Shown here in pieces: positions 11,818 to 13,881 of a DNA stretch of 13,881 nt; position 1 is the first letter of the stretch, and each line of letters begins with the position of its first letter. The position numbers and the translations under genes are program-made. Under the pieces are notes generated by a model. That model was not told the origin of the DNA and searched no databases. It saw only the letters and a list, made by a program, of their open reading frames with translations. The stretch is from Rhodocyclaceae bacterium UBA2250. GTDB taxonomy: Bacteria; Pseudomonadota; Gammaproteobacteria; Burkholderiales; Rhodocyclaceae. The DNA is taken from the NCBI GenBank assembly GCA_002347285.1, contig DDXW01000022.1:1-13881 (forward strand), in the 5' to 3' direction.

Positions 11818-13881
11818 TTGCGTGACTCCGTCGCAGGCTGCAGGCGCAGGGCGTTCAGCACCACCAGCAGGGAACTGGCCGACATGCCGACGCCGGCCAT
11901 CCAGGGCGTGATCCAGCCGGCCATCGCCAGCGGAATCGCCACCACATTGTAGGCAAACGCCCAGCCGAGATTCTGCCGGATGATCGCCAGCGTGCGGCGC
12001 GAGAGCGCGACGCCGCGCGCGAGATGGCGCGGATCGTCCGACAGCAGCACCACGTCGGCCTGGCTGCGCGCGAGGTCGGTGCCGCCGCCCATCGCCACCG
12101 AGACGTGCGCCTGCGCCAGCACCGGCGCGTCGTTCACCCCGTCGCCGACCATCGCCACCGTCGCGCCGCCGGATTGCAGTTCGCGCAGGAAGGCATGCTT
12201 GTCCTCGGGCGTCATGCCGCCATGATGGTCATCCACGGCCAGCTCCGCCGCCACGGCGGCGACCGTTCGCGGCGAGTCGCCGGAAAGAATGCTCAGGCGC
12301 GCCCCCGTCTGCCGCAACTGCCGCAGCGCCTCGGCCGCCCCCGGCCGCAAGGCGTCGGCGATGCGGAACCAGGCCAGCCAGCCGTCGCCGTCGCCGAGCG
12401 CGACGACCGTGTCGCCCGTTCCCAGCCATTCTCCGCTCCATGCCGGCAAGGGCTGGCCGTGCAGTGCCGCGACGAATGCCGGCACGCCGATGCGCAGGGT
12501 CTTGCCGTCGAGAGCGGCCTCGACGCCCTGACCCGTCGCGGCGCGCAGCTTCGTCGCCGGCGCCGCCTCGCCAGCGCCGGCTTTTTCGAGCAGCGCGCGG
12601 GCGAGCGGATGTTCGGAGGCCCGCTCGAGCGCACGCACTAGGGCGAACATCACCGATTCGTCCATGCCGTCCGCGCAGCGGAAATCGACCACCGTCGGCC
12701 GTCCCATGGTCAGCGTGCCGGTCTTGTCCACAAATACCATGTCCACGGTGGCAAGAGCTTCCAGGAATTTACCGCCTTTGATCAGGATGCCATTGCGGGC
12801 AGCAGAACCTATGGAAGCCAGCAGTGCGATGGGAGTAGCGAGCGCAAACGAACAGGAACATGCCACCACCAGCACTGCGGCCGCGGCAAGCGGGTCGCGG
12901 CGGAAGATCAGGGTCAGCAGCGCAATCAACGCCACCACGGGCAGGTAATACCCGGCAAAGCGATCCGCTGTGCGCTGGACAGCACCGCGGTTGGCTTCGG
13001 CTTCCTCAACCAGGCGAATGATCTTGCCATAGGTGGTATCCATGCCTACCGCTTTGGATTGGATCTGCAGCATACCTGTCTGCACGATGGAGGCGGCAAA
13101 AACGGGCGCGCCGGGAAGGGCTGCAACAGGCATGCTCTCCCCACTGATGGGGGATTGATCGACACTGGCAGAGCCGCTGGTCACGATGCCATCCACGGGA
13201 ATGGACTCTCCCGGGCGGACGATGATGACTTCCTCTTTATGTACCTGGTCAATCGGGATGAGGGATTCCTGGCCATCCCGCACCACACGGGCAGTCTGGG
13301 GGGCAAACTGGGTTAGCGCTTTTAACGTCCGGCGCGCCTGTTCGGTGGTAAACCGTTCAACGAAATCGCCCACGCGCATGAACAGCCCAACCACCGCAGC
13401 GGACGCCCATTCGCCGACGGCGATGGCAGCCAGAACACCCATTGTCATTAGCGTGTGGGAAATAACCTGTCCCTTGAGCGCTGCGTGAATGACCTTGTTC
13501 AGGATTGGAGCGCTGATGGCCAGTACCAGAACCAGCCAGACGGGCCAGGGAATTGCGTTTGTAATACTTTCGAATAATCCAAGGAATTCACCAGCGACTA
13601 CAATAAAGAGCACCAGGCCGAAAAGGATGCCAAGCGCTGCCAAAAGCCTGCTGCCAATTTCTTTGTACGGCTGGATTGATTTTTCGTCAGAGCTGCCGAT
13701 GGCAGTATCCGCAAACACCGCCTGGTAACCAGCATCTGCGACTGCGTCTGTTATGGCCTGGTTGGACGGCGGGGTATCCTGGTACATGATCTTCGCTTTC
13801 TCGGCTCCCAGAAAGACCTGCACATCACTCACGCCAGGCAGCGGCCTCAGTGCATGCGCCACATGCTCTGTGCATTCCGCA
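11796..13881 (-). CDS. ccoI: P1B-type copper ATPase CcoI/FixI, 5' end beyond the window; possibly chimeric
   Basis: The frame is open to the right edge; the first in-window residues (AECTEHVAHALRPLPGVSDV) are the second half of a heavy-metal-associated domain (expected C-x-x-C), so the true start is outside. Taking the GTG at 13862 as residue 1: membrane helices near 72-95, 107-120, 138-160 and 305-345, actuator motif SGES (240-243), metal site CSCS (335-338), phosphorylation site D379-KTGTLT, SEHPLA, and the hinge GDGVNDAP near the C terminus. CcoI exports Cu(I) for cbb3 assembly and normally carries CPC in helix 6; CSC is the motif of a different P1B subgroup. Base composition also shifts near 12730: before it (N-terminal half) GC is moderate, after it GC is very high. 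The C-terminal half and its overlap with ccoS are typical of ccoI. Function as a CcoI is thus uncertain. Confidence 0.8.
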   Translation of the reverse strand, partial: AECTEHVAHALRPLPGVSDVQVFLGAEKAKIMYQDTPPSNQAITDAVADAGYQAVFADTAIGSSDEKSIQPYKEIGSRLLAALGILFGLVLFIVVAGEFLGLFESITNAIPWPVWLVLVLAISAPILNKVIHAALKGQVISHTLMTMGVLAAIAVGEWASAAVVGLFMRVGDFVERFTTEQARRTLKALTQFAPQTARVVRDGQESLIPIDQVHKEEVIIVRPGESIPVDGIVTSGSASVDQSPISGESMPVAALPGAPVFAASIVQTGMLQIQSKAVGMDTTYGKIIRLVEEAEANRGAVQRTADRFAGYYLPVVALIALLTLIFRRDPLAAAAVLVVACSCSFALATPIALLASIGSAARNGILIKGGKFLEALATVDMVFVDKTGTLTMGRPTVVDFRCADGMDESVMFALVRALERASEHPLARALLEKAGAGEAAPATKLRAATGQGVEAALDGKTLRIGVPAFVAALHGQPLPAWSGEWLGTGDTVVALGDGDGWLAWFRIADALRPGAAEALRQLRQTGARLSILSGDSPRTVAAVAAELAVDDHHGGMTPEDKHAFLRELQSGGATVAMVGDGVNDAPVLAQAHVSVAMGGGTDLARSQADVVLLSDDPRHLARGVALSRRTLAIIRQNLGWAFAYNVVAIPLAMAGWITPWMAGVGMSASSLLVVLNALRLQPATESRKWKASTC

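Noticed and set aside
1..13881. Mobile elements, CRISPR, tRNA or rRNA
   Set aside because: No transposase or integrase-like frame, no regularly spaced repeats and no tRNA-like cloverleaf or rRNA sequence was recognised.

Overview
The window is GC-rich, densely coding DNA that reads as a betaproteobacterial chromosome, probably Rhodocyclales or a close relative. This is inferred from the gene set: a ccoNOQP-G-H cluster followed by a DUF3149 micro-protein, a class I PHA synthase, small hemerythrin proteins and FNR-type promoters. No rRNA, tRNA, CRISPR array, insertion sequence or phage gene was seen. Most genes lie on the minus strand. The theme is life at low oxygen: oxygen-binding di-iron proteins, cbb3 oxidase, a universal stress protein and PHA storage, with FNR/ANR boxes in front of several of them.

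Layout, left to right. 1-83: the first 27 codons of a minus-strand hemerythrin-like gene with its own FNR-type promoter. 167-2797: a minus-strand run of an NMO/2-nitropropane-dioxygenase-like flavoenzyme, a small soluble chemoreceptor-tip protein, and an ODP-type di-iron metallo-beta-lactamase-fold protein whose start overlaps the receptor stop (ATGA). 2916-4649: phaC. 4650-4751: a divergent promoter region with a perfect FNR box. 4752-5664: plus-strand usp gene followed by a hemerythrin-domain gene that seems to have lost an internal segment. 5671-5697: a minus-strand terminator. 5717-11280: minus-strand ccoN, ccoO, ccoQ, ccoP, ccoG, ccoH and a 48-residue DUF3149 protein. 11281-11604: a regulatory interval with an FNR box for ccoN, a very strong minus-strand terminator and a possible FNR-driven small RNA. 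11605-13881: ccoS and ccoI, with ccoI running off the right edge.

How it fits together. ccoNOQP encodes the high-affinity cbb3-type terminal oxidase. CcoG (copper reductase), CcoH (assembly), CcoS and CcoI (copper P-type ATPase) are its maturation factors. Four matches to TTGAY-N4-RTCAA each lie 31-32 bp (centre to centre) upstream of a plausible -10 hexamer, the geometry of FNR class II promoters. They would place the left-edge hemerythrin, phaC, ccoN and a candidate sRNA under one oxygen-responsive regulator.

The points most worth a second look are: (1) ccoI looks chimeric, with an N-terminal half of lower GC and a CSC-type metal motif joined at the DKTGT motif to a GC-rich CcoI-like C-terminal half; (2) the candidate sRNA between ccoS and ccoN; (3) the flavoenzyme / receptor-tip / ODP operon as a possible oxygen-sensing chemosensory module; (4) the truncated hemerythrin behind usp.
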